Notes under the pieces: model-generated
The model's input: only the letters and a program-made list of their open reading frames with translations
Told to the model about the DNA's origin: nothing
The model's database searches: none
Virus record (IMG/VR): IMGVR_UViG_3300035698_001839
Span: 1-45,370 of that record
Source: a virus
Length of the DNA: 45,370 nucleotides
Strand: one strand, 5' to 3'
Shown: positions 8,018-15,744 of the stretch, piece after piece
How positions within the stretch are numbered: the first letter of the stretch is position 1
Layout: every line of letters starts with the position of its first letter
Translations under genes and position numbers: made by a program

Positions 8018-9564
8018 TACATAAATCCCCTCATTCGATTGACACCCTTGTGTCTGCTTGCGTCCGGTCGTGCTCTGGCTAGCAGCGCTGCTTCCCGGTC
8101 CATTTTGTCAGAGTACATGGCCCACTGCTGTAGGGAGTCCACTCCATTTGATGCACGGTCATGCCGTGGCTTATCCTTCCACACACCATGTGCGCTGTCG
8201 AACTCGAATCGATAGTTATCACAGTGCCGTATTCCATCTATGCACTCCGTTTTATCCATTCGCAATCTACTGAAGTTGGTTCGTAGCTTCTGGATGCTCA
8301 CACCCTTGTCAGCCACCTTATCAACGATCTTGAACTTGACACCCATCTTGGCTATCTCATCCCACAGTTGCTCACCATTGAAAGAGCTACGCTTCTTGAT
8401 GTCGTGAGGTCCAACCCAATCCCGCAAATTCCAACTACGATCAGCAGCTACTTGTCGTACACGAGGTATCCATGTTTCCATTCCATCATCAGTAGCTTCC
8501 ATGTACTTAATGCAGTTTGCATAGTTGCCCATGTTCTGTATGAACCACACAGTCGTTTCATCGTTGATACCGATGTCCCAGAAAGTATCGACAGGTCTGC
8601 CGCTAACTGGTGCAACATCAGTGATACGCATATCCTCACGAGCTTGAGACATCTGAGCTTCAAGTATGAGTCCTTCACCGGATGCTTGGAAGGCTTCCTC
8701 AGGTGTTGATGGATTCTCCTTGAGCATCATCTGTTGAAGTACACCATACTGGGATGTGTACCATGCTCTCTGGTTGGGGTCAGTGAATATACCTTGCTTT
8801 ACCTCAAGCTCCTCGAAGTATTGATGCAACCGCTTAGGTATGTGTACCAGCTTGGTATCTGCATCACTAAGACGATTGGTTTCTTTCTGGTGCCATCCAT
8901 AGAAGTGAAACTTGAAGTCTGTTTCTGCAAGGTATCGCTTCTCCTTCTTCATGTTGCTTGCAGTCTGACATAGGTCAAAGAACAAACCCTCTGATCCCTC
9001 AGCAGTTGATTCGATGAATACCATACCACCAGCATGGACGCCCGGTAAAGAGCCTGACAGTATCTCACGTGCGGCTTCTGGTCTATTTGCAGCAGTATAA
9101 CCAAACTCAGAGATATGGAGCATCTGGGATGTTCCTGATCGACCTGACGTGGCTACTTCGATGGATGAGCCGTTACTGAACTTCATGTTCGTCTTGTTGG
9201 CTTCAGTCAGCTTCACACGATCCCGTATCTCAGGATGAAGGTTCAGATAGGGGTGCATGGCCTTTGTCTCAAGGATGTTGGCAGCATCATCTTTCTTATG
9301 TGCTACGACAACTCCCCTGAAGTTATTTATGAACAACGCGGCATCTAGCGCCATCAACTCGATCAGAGTCGTGCCACCTACCTGCCGTGATTTCAGGAGG
9401 ATGTTCCTGTACCACAGGTTGTCATAGAAGTGCTTCTGCAATGGGCGCATCTTAAACTTGACATTCTCACCCTGCTCATTTAGGACGTAGTACAAGTTGT
9501 TCAAGCGCCACTCTTGGCTTGTTATAGCTGAGTGCTGTAGTTCTGTTGCTTCAAAAGGTTTCAT
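8017..9564 (-). CDS. terL: Terminase large subunit (ATPase and nuclease)
   Basis: The 515-residue motor protein pumps DNA into the procapsid and cuts it. Seen in order: an adenine-binding patch (RPLQKHFYDN, about 40-49), a Walker A variant KSRQVGGTT (58-66), a Walker B-like MLHISEFGY with catalytic Glu (about 148-156), a coupling motif ESTA (185-188), and a nuclease domain with Asp in TFWDIGIND (330), WVGPHD (about 383-388) and HDRASNGVDSL (468-478). An ATG at 9564 overlaps the small subunit stop as ATGA and has GGAAGAGG upstream, so it is preferred to an in-frame ATG 15 bases further upstream. Confidence 0.92.
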   Translation of the reverse strand: MKPFEATELQHSAITSQEWRLNNLYYVLNEQGENVKFKMRPLQKHFYDNLWYRNILLKSRQVGGTTLIELMALDAALFINNFRGVVVAHKKDDAANILETKAMHPYLNLHPEIRDRVKLTEANKTNMKFSNGSSIEVATSGRSGTSQMLHISEFGYTAANRPEAAREILSGSLPGVHAGGMVFIESTAEGSEGLFFDLCQTASNMKKEKRYLAETDFKFHFYGWHQKETNRLSDADTKLVHIPKRLHQYFEELEVKQGIFTDPNQRAWYTSQYGVLQQMMLKENPSTPEEAFQASGEGLILEAQMSQAREDMRITDVAPVSGRPVDTFWDIGINDETTVWFIQNMGNYANCIKYMEATDDGMETWIPRVRQVAADRSWNLRDWVGPHDIKKRSSFNGEQLWDEIAKMGVKFKIVDKVADKGVSIQKLRTNFSRLRMDKTECIDGIRHCDNYRFEFDSAHGVWKDKPRHDRASNGVDSLQQWAMYSDKMDREAALLARARPDASRHKGVNRMRGFM

Positions 9565-10199
9565 ATGTCCTCTTCCCACTCATCGAACTCATCACTGAAC
9601 TCATCGATCTTGTTCTCCAGAGCTTTGGGCTTATCATCCTTGTAAGGATCATGTGTTAGTGTTGGTAATCCCACATCACTGATAGTTGTGAGCAGTGAGT
9701 CGAGGCTGCGCTGTAATGGATCTACTTTCTGCGCGTTGTCAAGCTCATAGCCACCGTAGTGTTTGAATAGCTTGTCGAGGGCGTTCATCTTATCCCACAA
9801 CTCTATCTCAACGATCTCACCTACTGTATCACCAGTGTCACCTTCTGCCTGACCATCTTCATCATACACGCGAGGTTTAGTGGATCGCTCTCTTCGTACT
9901 TTGATCTTCTTGATCGTTCGAGTAACTTGCGGGGGTAAGTCTTCCAAATTCCTTATGCACATGTTACCCTTCTTGTCAGTGTATAACAAGTCGGCTAAGT
10001 CACTGTACGCAACCCGGCGCAGCTCGGCGGCTACTTCGATCTGCCCCTTGGAGCGCACCTTGTGGATGCCTTCCTCTTGATGCTTGACAACCAGCTCCTC
10101 CATTTCTGCAAGAGTGATCGGGTTCTCCAATTGCTCAGGCATCGTAGGACCAGTGTTTATCACGTTTGCGATGTCTGCGCCAAGTTCTACCTCCACCAT
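9561..10199 (-). CDS. terS: Terminase small subunit, lacking the usual N-terminal HTH
   Basis: The 212-residue protein matches the C-terminal two thirds of the XtmA/Terminase_2 family: ELRRVAYSDLADLL (about 57-72), NLEDLPPQVTRTIKKIKV, and EIELWDKMNALDKLFKHYG. The N-terminal helix-turn-helix usually used to bind pac or cos DNA is not seen; about 50 Glu-rich residues stand in its place. The C-terminus is acidic (DEFDEWEEDI). The start at 10199 has a strong AAAGGAG site and makes a 65-base overlap with the upstream DUF1353 gene. Confidence 0.8.
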   Translation of the reverse strand: MVEVELGADIANVINTGPTMPEQLENPITLAEMEELVVKHQEEGIHKVRSKGQIEVAAELRRVAYSDLADLLYTDKKGNMCIRNLEDLPPQVTRTIKKIKVRRERSTKPRVYDEDGQAEGDTGDTVGEIVEIELWDKMNALDKLFKHYGGYELDNAQKVDPLQRSLDSLLTTISDVGLPTLTHDPYKDDKPKALENKIDEFSDEFDEWEEDI

Positions 10200-10602
10200 A
10201 CTTAACTCCTTTGTAGGCTATTGAAGCCCTTGTTTCTGATACACCCTTTGCGAGCATACCCTGATAAAATGCGCAGTCCCAATCGGACTTAGTAAGCTCA
10301 GCCATATCCTCCTCGTAGAGATATGTACCATCAGGTAGTACCTCCTTAACGACAAGGATCTGGTTGAACCTATAACCGAAATCATGAAGTGCTGACGCCT
10401 GTGGTGCAACCGTATGCGGAACTATCGGTTGTACTATCCACGGTACTGACGCCAGATCGTAAATGAACCCGCCCGGTATTATTGCATGTAGCATTGACCC
10501 TTCATAGCCAAAATGCCACCCAAAATCATCTCTAGTCTGCCACTTCTTACCGTTGGCATCAACTGGTGTTATCCATAGATCATTGGTGAAGTGACCTGCC
10601 AT
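10135..10602 (-). CDS. DUF1353 family protein
   Basis: This 155-residue protein carries the DUF1353 signature: PGGFIYDLASVPWIV (about 43-57), then ASALHDFGYRFN with the conserved His-Asp, and a C-terminal amphipathic helix ending in a very basic tail (GGRTWRRHRKRDKHW). The family is common near phage lysis or tail genes and its biochemical role is not settled. Its last 65 bases are shared, in another frame, with the start of terS, so the basic tail is an overprinted segment. Its start overlaps the preceding gene by one base. Confidence 0.7.
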   Translation of the reverse strand: MAGHFTNDLWITPVDANGKKWQTRDDFGWHFGYEGSMLHAIIPGGFIYDLASVPWIVQPIVPHTVAPQASALHDFGYRFNQILVVKEVLPDGTYLYEEDMAELTKSDWDCAFYQGMLAKGVSETRASIAYKGVKYGGGRTWRRHRKRDKHWSYDA

Positions 10603-11138
10603 TATATAACTCTCCTACTGGTATTAACTAGAATCGTCATACCCAAACCTTCCATAAGGGTGAATACCTTATCCATCTGGGAAGTCCCTTTACCTAGCTC
10701 AACTTCCCGTATGAATCTGGTACCAACCCCAACCATGCCTCCCAACTCTAGCTGACTTAATCCGCTCTCCTTACGCTTACGTTTGATTAGCTTTCCTAAT
10801 TCACCTGCGTCAGATATCAAGTGTAACAGGTCAACCTCCTTAGTCTCCACCACGAACTCATAATCTTCAATGACTTTAGTAATCATATCACGAGCCACTT
10901 CTGGGGGCAGGTTAAAGAACTCCTTACCGTATCTGAACTCCTTGAGATTCCCATGCACTTGAGTCTCTATTGACAGACTGTTAGCACATGGGAACGAATC
11001 AAAGACTTCAAAAGTCGATGGTACTCCGGTATCTGAGCTTATGTCTTGAACCCTCTCAGCTACCGAAGTAGTAGTATGTCCAATCTTCACAAGCCCCGGC
11101 ATACGGGGATGTGTTAATATGTAGACAAATCCTGCCAT
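10602..11138 (-). CDS. GIY-YIG (T5orf172-type) domain fused to HipB-like HTH
   Basis: This 178-residue protein has two domains. Residues 3-80 are T5orf172/GIY-YIG-like: FVYIL (4-8), VKIGHT (17-22), a candidate catalytic Glu in SIETQVH (58) and FFNLP (74-78). Residues 113-170 are an XRE helix-turn-helix closest in pattern to HipB antitoxins (LIKRKRKESGLSQLEL, then RFIREVELGKG). The gene sits in the late operon between DUF1353 and a lipoprotein, with one-base overlaps on both sides. It may be a homing-type nuclease guided by a HipB-like domain, or a DNA-binding regulator. Domain calls are firm in pattern; function is inferred. Confidence 0.7.
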   Translation of the reverse strand: MAGFVYILTHPRMPGLVKIGHTTTSVAERVQDISSDTGVPSTFEVFDSFPCANSLSIETQVHGNLKEFRYGKEFFNLPPEVARDMITKVIEDYEFVVETKEVDLLHLISDAGELGKLIKRKRKESGLSQLELGGMVGVGTRFIREVELGKGTSQMDKVFTLMEGLGMTILVNTSRRVI

Positions 11139-11692
11139 TAGATGCTTGGACCGAAAGGCACTGCGCCAAACTTAATAGCAGCAAAGGCAGCAGTGAAAAC
11201 CTGCATCTGACCAATGAACTGCTCCAGCTTCACATTCTCCCCACTAGCAAGGACGGCTCGCATCTTCTGCCATATGGTACGGCCTACTCGATCAAACATG
11301 ATGAACTGCTGACCGGGATGATTACCTGTTCGGATTGAGTAAGGCTTCAGACCTTGCAGAACGATCACACCGTATGCGTCACCAATATCCTTATGGATCT
11401 GGGTAGCCGTTGGGAAGTCCATCACCATCTTGGCATCGATATCACCTTTGGCTAGCTTGGCTACTTGATTCTTGATCTTATCGAACATGGCAAGACCGCG
11501 CTCAACTTCTGCACGTTCTACCGGGTTAAGATCTACTGCTCGTAGGGTAGCCGTCATCTCGTCAACGTTCTTCGCGAGGAATGCAACTTCTGCTACGGTC
11601 TGTAGTTGTTCGAGTTTAGTCGAACCAAGTGCAGAACATCCACCGATTACCAGCGAGGCTGATAGTAATACTGCTGTTATAAACTTCTTCAT
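11138..11692 (-). CDS. Secreted lipoprotein
   Basis: The 184-residue protein starts with a lipoprotein signal peptide: MKKF, a hydrophobic core, and lipobox VIGG followed by Cys19. The mature part is helical, has no TM segment, and is not recognised. It lies within the late operon next to a P5-like protein and DUF1353, a place where outer-membrane spanins, superinfection-exclusion or virion lipoproteins are found. A role in lysis is possible but unproven; it lacks the Pro-rich coat of many o-spanins. Confidence 0.65.
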   Translation of the reverse strand: MKKFITAVLLSASLVIGGCSALGSTKLEQLQTVAEVAFLAKNVDEMTATLRAVDLNPVERAEVERGLAMFDKIKNQVAKLAKGDIDAKMVMDFPTATQIHKDIGDAYGVIVLQGLKPYSIRTGNHPGQQFIMFDRVGRTIWQKMRAVLASGENVKLEQFIGQMQVFTAAFAAIKFGAVPFGPSI

Positions 11693-12096
11693 AATGTATG
11701 ATTCTCTAAGTAGTTCGCCATTCGACGAAGTAATGTCGGGGAGTCCTTAACCTTACCCAACGTTGTATTGCACTCGAAGCATAGCAAACTTCTTATCTTT
11801 CCGCTTGAGTGACAGTGATCCACAGCCAAACGTTTATTTGCTGTAGAGAAGTTGTGGCATAGATCACATCGATAATCCTGCCTGTGTAACATGGAGAAGT
11901 ATTTCCCCAAAGACATACCAAACTTAAGTTTTAGATTACCCTTGAAGGAATTTAATGTTCTTCGAGGACTACCCCTACGTCTCTCATGAGCTGCAAGTTT
12001 GGTAGCCGCTGAAATTGGAGCTTGGCAAGGAGCGCAACGAACCTGAGAGGTTGTAGCATTTATGCTCTTGCCACAATCTAAACACCCTTTAATCAT
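11689..12096 (-). CDS. Endonuclease VII-like HNH nuclease
   Basis: This 135-residue protein has an N-terminal zinc-ribbon-like pair (C5xxC8, C21xxC24), then an endonuclease VII-type His-Me finger: C77xxC80, the DHCH motif at 93-96 with catalytic Asp-His, and C106xxC109 closing the zinc site, followed by TTLGKVKDSPTLLRRMANYL, typical for the family. T4 endonuclease VII resolves DNA branches before packaging; freestanding relatives are often homing enzymes. Placement in the late operon, with ATGA overlaps on both sides, allows either role. Confidence 0.8.
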   Translation of the reverse strand: MIKGCLDCGKSINATTSQVRCAPCQAPISAATKLAAHERRRGSPRRTLNSFKGNLKLKFGMSLGKYFSMLHRQDYRCDLCHNFSTANKRLAVDHCHSSGKIRSLLCFECNTTLGKVKDSPTLLRRMANYLENHTL

Positions 12097-13103
12097 CCAA
12101 GTAACTCCAATGCCTTGGTGTAGACAGACTTGGCATAAGGCAGGGGTCTTCCTCCCTCAAATTCAGCCATAGCTTTCATCATAGAGACAAGCTGATTGGC
12201 ATCCGTACTGAGTTTTAACTGTGCCGTAGGTGCTACACCTATGTCAGTTGATACTGATTTGATGTAGTTGGCTACCGACTCAGGAGAGTTATCTCCTAGT
12301 GGTGCCCAACGATGAATGATGTCATGCACTGTCTTAAGACCGTGACGCTCGAAGTACACCTTGCGTAAGAGGTACATCATGGCGCGAAGCCCGTATGCTG
12401 CTGTTGAGAACATGGCATATCGATTGGTGCTGTCTTCTTCACCATTCCAACGGTTACCACCGGGGAGCGTTGCTTCGATGTTACCCGCGTTGTTCTGTCG
12501 TAGGTTCAGGGGTAGTTGCTCTCCGAGGTCGATCTCTGGGGGAGTTACCATATTCTCCATGATTCCTTCTACTAGGTGGTTAGTATGACCTAGATCTATC
12601 TCAAGATTATCCACGGTGTCTTCTAAATCTTGCATAGACTTTAGAAACTGTGAAACACCATCCTCGTTTTCACTCATCAGAGTCTCTAAATCCTTTATCC
12701 GAAGGAGCATGGCTTGCTCCATTATCTTGAAGCGTGCTTCAATATCGAACTCAGGCTTAGTACGAATCTTAACAGTATCACCAAGTCCACCCTTGAAAGG
12801 AGTATCGTTATTGAAAGGACCAAGATCGGCGGCATGAATAGGATACGGAGTTAACGGTACGTTGGCAATAGTGGGAGCTTGACTTTTGCGTAAGAAGAAC
12901 GCGGCAAGTCCTGCTATTGGTGCTGGTAGAAATGAGATCAAGTCAGTCTGTGCTGCGTTGATCAGGATGTCGGTGATTCCTAGATCACCATCAGATACTC
13001 CAAGTGCGCTGGATACCTGACCTAATGCTGTGGTAGCTGCGACTGCAACTGCTGATAGTTTTGGTCCTAGATACTTCTCGACCATTGTGAGGATTGACTT
13101 CAT
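12093..13103 (-). CDS. Membrane-anchored 'structural protein P5'-type protein, likely lysis-related
   Basis: This 336-residue protein has a moderately hydrophobic segment (16-34), a stronger membrane segment (ISFLPAPIAGLAAFFL, 56-71), a charged helix or coiled coil (122-182) and a C-terminal domain (197-336). The last domain shows LRQNNAGNIE, GGNRWNG, YGLRAMMYLL, a RWAP motif (265-268) and later ...ADQLV-type helices, the pattern of phage proteins annotated as structural protein P5, suspected to act on peptidoglycan. It is the first gene of the late operon. A virion-bound or holin-like lysis factor is plausible; no catalytic residue can be named. Confidence 0.55.
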   Translation of the reverse strand: MKSILTMVEKYLGPKLSAVAVAATTALGQVSSALGVSDGDLGITDILINAAQTDLISFLPAPIAGLAAFFLRKSQAPTIANVPLTPYPIHAADLGPFNNDTPFKGGLGDTVKIRTKPEFDIEARFKIMEQAMLLRIKDLETLMSENEDGVSQFLKSMQDLEDTVDNLEIDLGHTNHLVEGIMENMVTPPEIDLGEQLPLNLRQNNAGNIEATLPGGNRWNGEEDSTNRYAMFSTAAYGLRAMMYLLRKVYFERHGLKTVHDIIHRWAPLGDNSPESVANYIKSVSTDIGVAPTAQLKLSTDANQLVSMMKAMAEFEGGRPLPYAKSVYTKALELLG

Positions 13104-13164
13104 GTGCTATGCTGTTCTCTAAGTTGAACTGCATGATAGCATACTTTCTAGGAGACTGCAAAAC
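13104..13164. promoter_or_regulatory. Divergent intergenic region with possible minus-strand promoter
   Basis: These 61 bases separate two divergent genes. On the minus strand, TTGCAG, a 17-base spacer and TATCAT form a weak sigma70-like promoter for the late operon. On the plus strand, AGGAGA at 13150-13155 lies 9 bases before a TTG codon and sets the start of the metallophosphatase gene. No strong plus-strand promoter is visible. Confidence 0.35.
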
Positions 13165-14382
13165 TTGATTAGGGTAAATTATACGGAAGCACTACTCCCC
13201 TTCGCCTATAGTGAGAAACAGAAGCTCTATCTGGAACTCAAGATTGCTGGAGCCACCAATAACGACATCGCCAAGCAAATGGGGATTGACAAGCGTAATG
13301 CAGAGAGACTGGGAGCCAGAGTCGTTGCCAACGCCGCCCGGTACGGCTTAGACGCTCATGCTCCTGATAACGGCAATATGCAGGTTCCAGCTCAGAATCT
13401 CCCGGTGTCGGGCACATCAACGCTCTATAAGGCCGATGAGGAGTCAAGACAGGTCACTCCCGCCCTCCAATGGGTGAAGACGAATAAGACTGCCGAACAG
13501 ATGATAAACGACGCTAAGGAGCTTATATCGGCTCTCAGCGAAGATCTACCGAAACTCCCTGTTGCCATACCCCCTCCTGTCGTATTATCGCCAGATCTCA
13601 TGAATCTCCACATCCTGACCGATTTCCACCTTGGAATGTTCGCATGGGGTGAAGAGATCCACGGTGAGGACTGGAATACCGCAATAGCCGAGCAATTCCT
13701 GCAAATGTGGTTTCAGAAGGCAATCTTCGAGGCTCCTGAAGCACATACCGGGTTTCTCATGCAATTGGGTGACTTTCTGCACTTTGACAGCCTATTACCG
13801 GTAACTCCGAAGTCTGGACACACGTTAGATGCTGATGTTCGATTTAGAATGGTCCAGAGGGTCGCTATTCGATCCCTGAGGCGTATCATTGACATGATGC
13901 TGGAAAAGTACGAAAAAGTCGTCATACTTATGGTCGAAGGTAACCACGATGAGTCAGCAGCAGGTTGGATGACTGAGATCTTCTCATCGTTCCTTGAAGA
14001 CAACCCTCGCGTAGAAGTTATAACCGATCCTTCACCATTCGGCGCGTACCAGTTCGGTAAGGTCATGCTTGGTTGGACTCACGGTCACAAGGTATCAATA
14101 GATCGTATAGATCGATCGATTGTAGGTAGATTCCCAGAGATGTTCGGTGCTACCAAGTATCGCTATGCCCACCTCGGCCATTTCCATCATCGTGAACTCA
14201 AACGCGACTTGAAGCAAGATAACTTGATGACAGTCGAGATGCACACTACAATTGCAGCAATGGATTCATATGCGGCGGGTGGTGGTTGGGGTAACGCACG
14301 AGGAGCAGATGTAATCACGTACCATAAGGACTATGGTCAAGTCTCACGACGCACACTTACACCTGAGCTAGTAATGGCATGA
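13165..14382 (+). CDS. HTH domain fused to calcineurin-like metallophosphatase
   Basis: This 405-residue protein starts at a TTG supported by AGGAGA. Residues 15-62 form a helix-turn-helix (TNNDIAKQMGIDKRNAERLG) like those in small terminases or sigma region 4. Residues 147-390 are a metallophosphatase with all metal motifs: DFH (153-155), GD (202-203), GNHD (259-262), THGH (305-308) and GHFHH (338-342). It may cut phosphodiester bonds in DNA, RNA or nucleotides. It sits as a plus-strand island inside minus-strand late genes, so it has separate expression. The match to the enzyme family is strong; substrate unknown. Confidence 0.85.
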   Translation: MIRVNYTEALLPFAYSEKQKLYLELKIAGATNNDIAKQMGIDKRNAERLGARVVANAARYGLDAHAPDNGNMQVPAQNLPVSGTSTLYKADEESRQVTPALQWVKTNKTAEQMINDAKELISALSEDLPKLPVAIPPPVVLSPDLMNLHILTDFHLGMFAWGEEIHGEDWNTAIAEQFLQMWFQKAIFEAPEAHTGFLMQLGDFLHFDSLLPVTPKSGHTLDADVRFRMVQRVAIRSLRRIIDMMLEKYEKVVILMVEGNHDESAAGWMTEIFSSFLEDNPRVEVITDPSPFGAYQFGKVMLGWTHGHKVSIDRIDRSIVGRFPEMFGATKYRYAHLGHFHHRELKRDLKQDNLMTVEMHTTIAAMDSYAAGGGWGNARGADVITYHKDYGQVSRRTLTPELVMA

Positions 14383-14642
14383 GCAGAGAATACGAAATCG
14401 AGTACATGACGCAACTTCTGATAGCATTGATTGCTATTGGGCAGGAGAGCGACCTACATTTCACTGGATTTCAGATGCCAGCGGCGATATGGTTAAATTG
14501 GGCAGATGCGGAGAGTGGTTTGAACGGTACTGCTCAAATCACGAAGGATGTTACAGATGGATCTGCGGGATCACCGCAAGAGGCTGCAACATCCTTCTGT
14601 GATTACATAGTACAGTGCTGTGACATGTCACAACCGTACTAA
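14379..14642 (+). CDS. Hypothetical protein
   Basis: This 87-residue acidic protein starts by ATGA overlap with the metallophosphatase gene, so the two are co-translated. It is not recognised. Its last 15 bases overlap, tail to tail, with the minus-strand Ntn-hydrolase gene, leaving no room for an intrinsic terminator. Confidence 0.6.
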   Translation: MSREYEIEYMTQLLIALIAIGQESDLHFTGFQMPAAIWLNWADAESGLNGTAQITKDVTDGSAGSPQEAATSFCDYIVQCCDMSQPY

Positions 14643-15137
14643 ATCAACTGCACCACCTGAATTGATGTCCATCTGTATTGCATACTCTACAGATTTCTGG
14701 ATTATTACTTTCGGTGGGTAGTTTGTTTCTTGTTCGAGGACTTTACAAGCCATTCTCGCGAAACATTCCCCGCTGCCGATACCAATCATCTCTTTATTGA
14801 TCGGCATAGGGTCGCACCAGCGTGTAGCACTGCTCACATAGGCATATCGATCACCCTTCCTGTGCAGCAACATGTGAATCTTCTTCAGCATCGTTTCATC
14901 CGACGCCCATTCGAGTGGAAACTCCGGCCCCATTTCATCTGGACCCCAGTTACACTCGTTTCCCAGTAGCGGTGAGTTCATAACAGCCCATCCTTGAGCA
15001 CCTTCACCCGCTGCTGCTACGGTTATACCGTCCTCACGCCGCAAGATCTTCTCGCAGTGATCGGTTATGATGGAGGTGCCGTCAGCATACCGCTTATCAG
15101 CAGCCATCCATCCCTTGTAAATGACGATAGTTGTCAT
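14628..15137 (-). CDS. HslV/proteasome-like Ntn-hydrolase
   Basis: This 169-residue protein looks like a proteasome beta-type threonine hydrolase. After Met1 comes TTIVIYKG, matching the TTIV start of HslV with Thr2 as the likely nucleophile. AADKR (Asp14) and EKILR (Lys30) match HslV Asp17 and Lys33, and their spacing of 16 is the same as in HslV. IGIGSGECFARMACKVLE (about 118-135) matches the conserved GSG region. A proteolytic role, perhaps in host takeover or head maturation, is inferred. No HslU-like ATPase is seen in the window. Confidence 0.75.
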   Translation of the reverse strand: MTTIVIYKGWMAADKRYADGTSIITDHCEKILRREDGITVAAAGEGAQGWAVMNSPLLGNECNWGPDEMGPEFPLEWASDETMLKKIHMLLHRKGDRYAYVSSATRWCDPMPINKEMIGIGSGECFARMACKVLEQETNYPPKVIIQKSVEYAIQMDINSGGAVDLVRL

Positions 15138-15443
15138 TTAGCCTCCAGCTTTCTTTACTTCACGATCAATCGTCTTGTTACGGTTACGCATTTGGCTCAC
15201 AAGAGACTCTTTAACCTTCTTCTTGGCCTGTGTACCGGTTGGCTTCTTGCGCGTCTCCTTCGCCTTCTTATCGGCTGCTGCTTTCTTCTTAGCTGCTGCG
15301 TCTTTCTTCTTCTGAGCTGAGAGTGCTACCTTGGCTCGTTTGGCGTCTCCTTCCTTATTGGCCGCTTCTTCTTCCCTGAACGCTGCAATAGCTCGTGCTT
15401 CGCGTTTCCGTTTAGCGTCACGCTGTGCTTGGGATAATGCCAT
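15138..15443 (-). CDS. Lys/Ala-rich basic protein, probably nucleic-acid binding
   Basis: This 101-residue protein is about one third Lys plus Arg, with long Ala-Lys runs (KKKDAAAKKKAAADKKAKET) like the tails of histone H1-like proteins. It is probably a helical or disordered DNA- or RNA-binding protein. Its stop is next to the start of the Ntn-hydrolase gene, and AGAGGACAG precedes its ATG, so it heads a two-gene unit. Confidence 0.6.
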   Translation of the reverse strand: MALSQAQRDAKRKREARAIAAFREEEAANKEGDAKRAKVALSAQKKKDAAAKKKAAADKKAKETRKKPTGTQAKKKVKESLVSQMRNRNKTIDREVKKAGG

Positions 15444-15546
15444 CTATCTGTCCTCTTGTGGGTGTAATTGGGTGTAATCGGACATTTATGGATATACTAA
15501 TTAAAGCTCATAGGTTATAAATAGATATCCTACGATAAGCCGTAGA
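15444..15546. promoter_or_regulatory. Short AT-rich gap with a tandem 10-mer
   Basis: This 103-base gap between minus-strand genes carries a tandem repeat, GGGTGTAATT then GGGTGTAATC (15460-15479), just upstream of the basic-protein start. A weak stem (CTACG/CGTAG) follows the zinc-ribbon gene on the minus strand. It may hold a promoter or operator for the downstream pair. Confidence 0.3.
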
Positions 15547-15744
15547 TTATATTTCATGTATCTCATGGATGTCGTATAAGGCTGCAACTGCATCCTCTTT
15601 AGTCTCACCGAACTCACCCATGCCATAGCACCCGTTCCAACCTTCGGTGCCGGGGCAATAGGCAAAGTGTTCTCTATCGGTCTTCCTACCAACCTTCAAA
15701 GGTTCGTGGCATACTGGACAAAGCTGGTTCTGTTGGCTCGACAC
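15547..15744 (-). CDS. Small zinc-ribbon protein
   Basis: This 65-residue protein begins with GTG supported by AGAGG nine bases upstream. It has CPVCHEPL (9-16) and later CPG and C at 39, a treble or ribbon-type zinc site. The start lies 59 bases inside the end of the dNMP kinase gene, read in another frame. The function is unknown; small zinc ribbons often bind nucleic acid or RNA polymerase. Confidence 0.55.
   Translation of the reverse strand: MSSQQNQLCPVCHEPLKVGRKTDREHFAYCPGTEGWNGCYGMGEFGETKEDAVAALYDIHEIHEI

Noticed and set aside
8448-8678. Minus-strand 76-codon frame inside terL
   Set aside because: It lies in another frame of a well-conserved gene and has no independent support.
9565-9579. 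Upstream ATG for terL (15 bases earlier)
   Set aside because: The ATG at 9564 forms the ATGA overlap used throughout the operon and has GGAAGAGG at a suitable distance.
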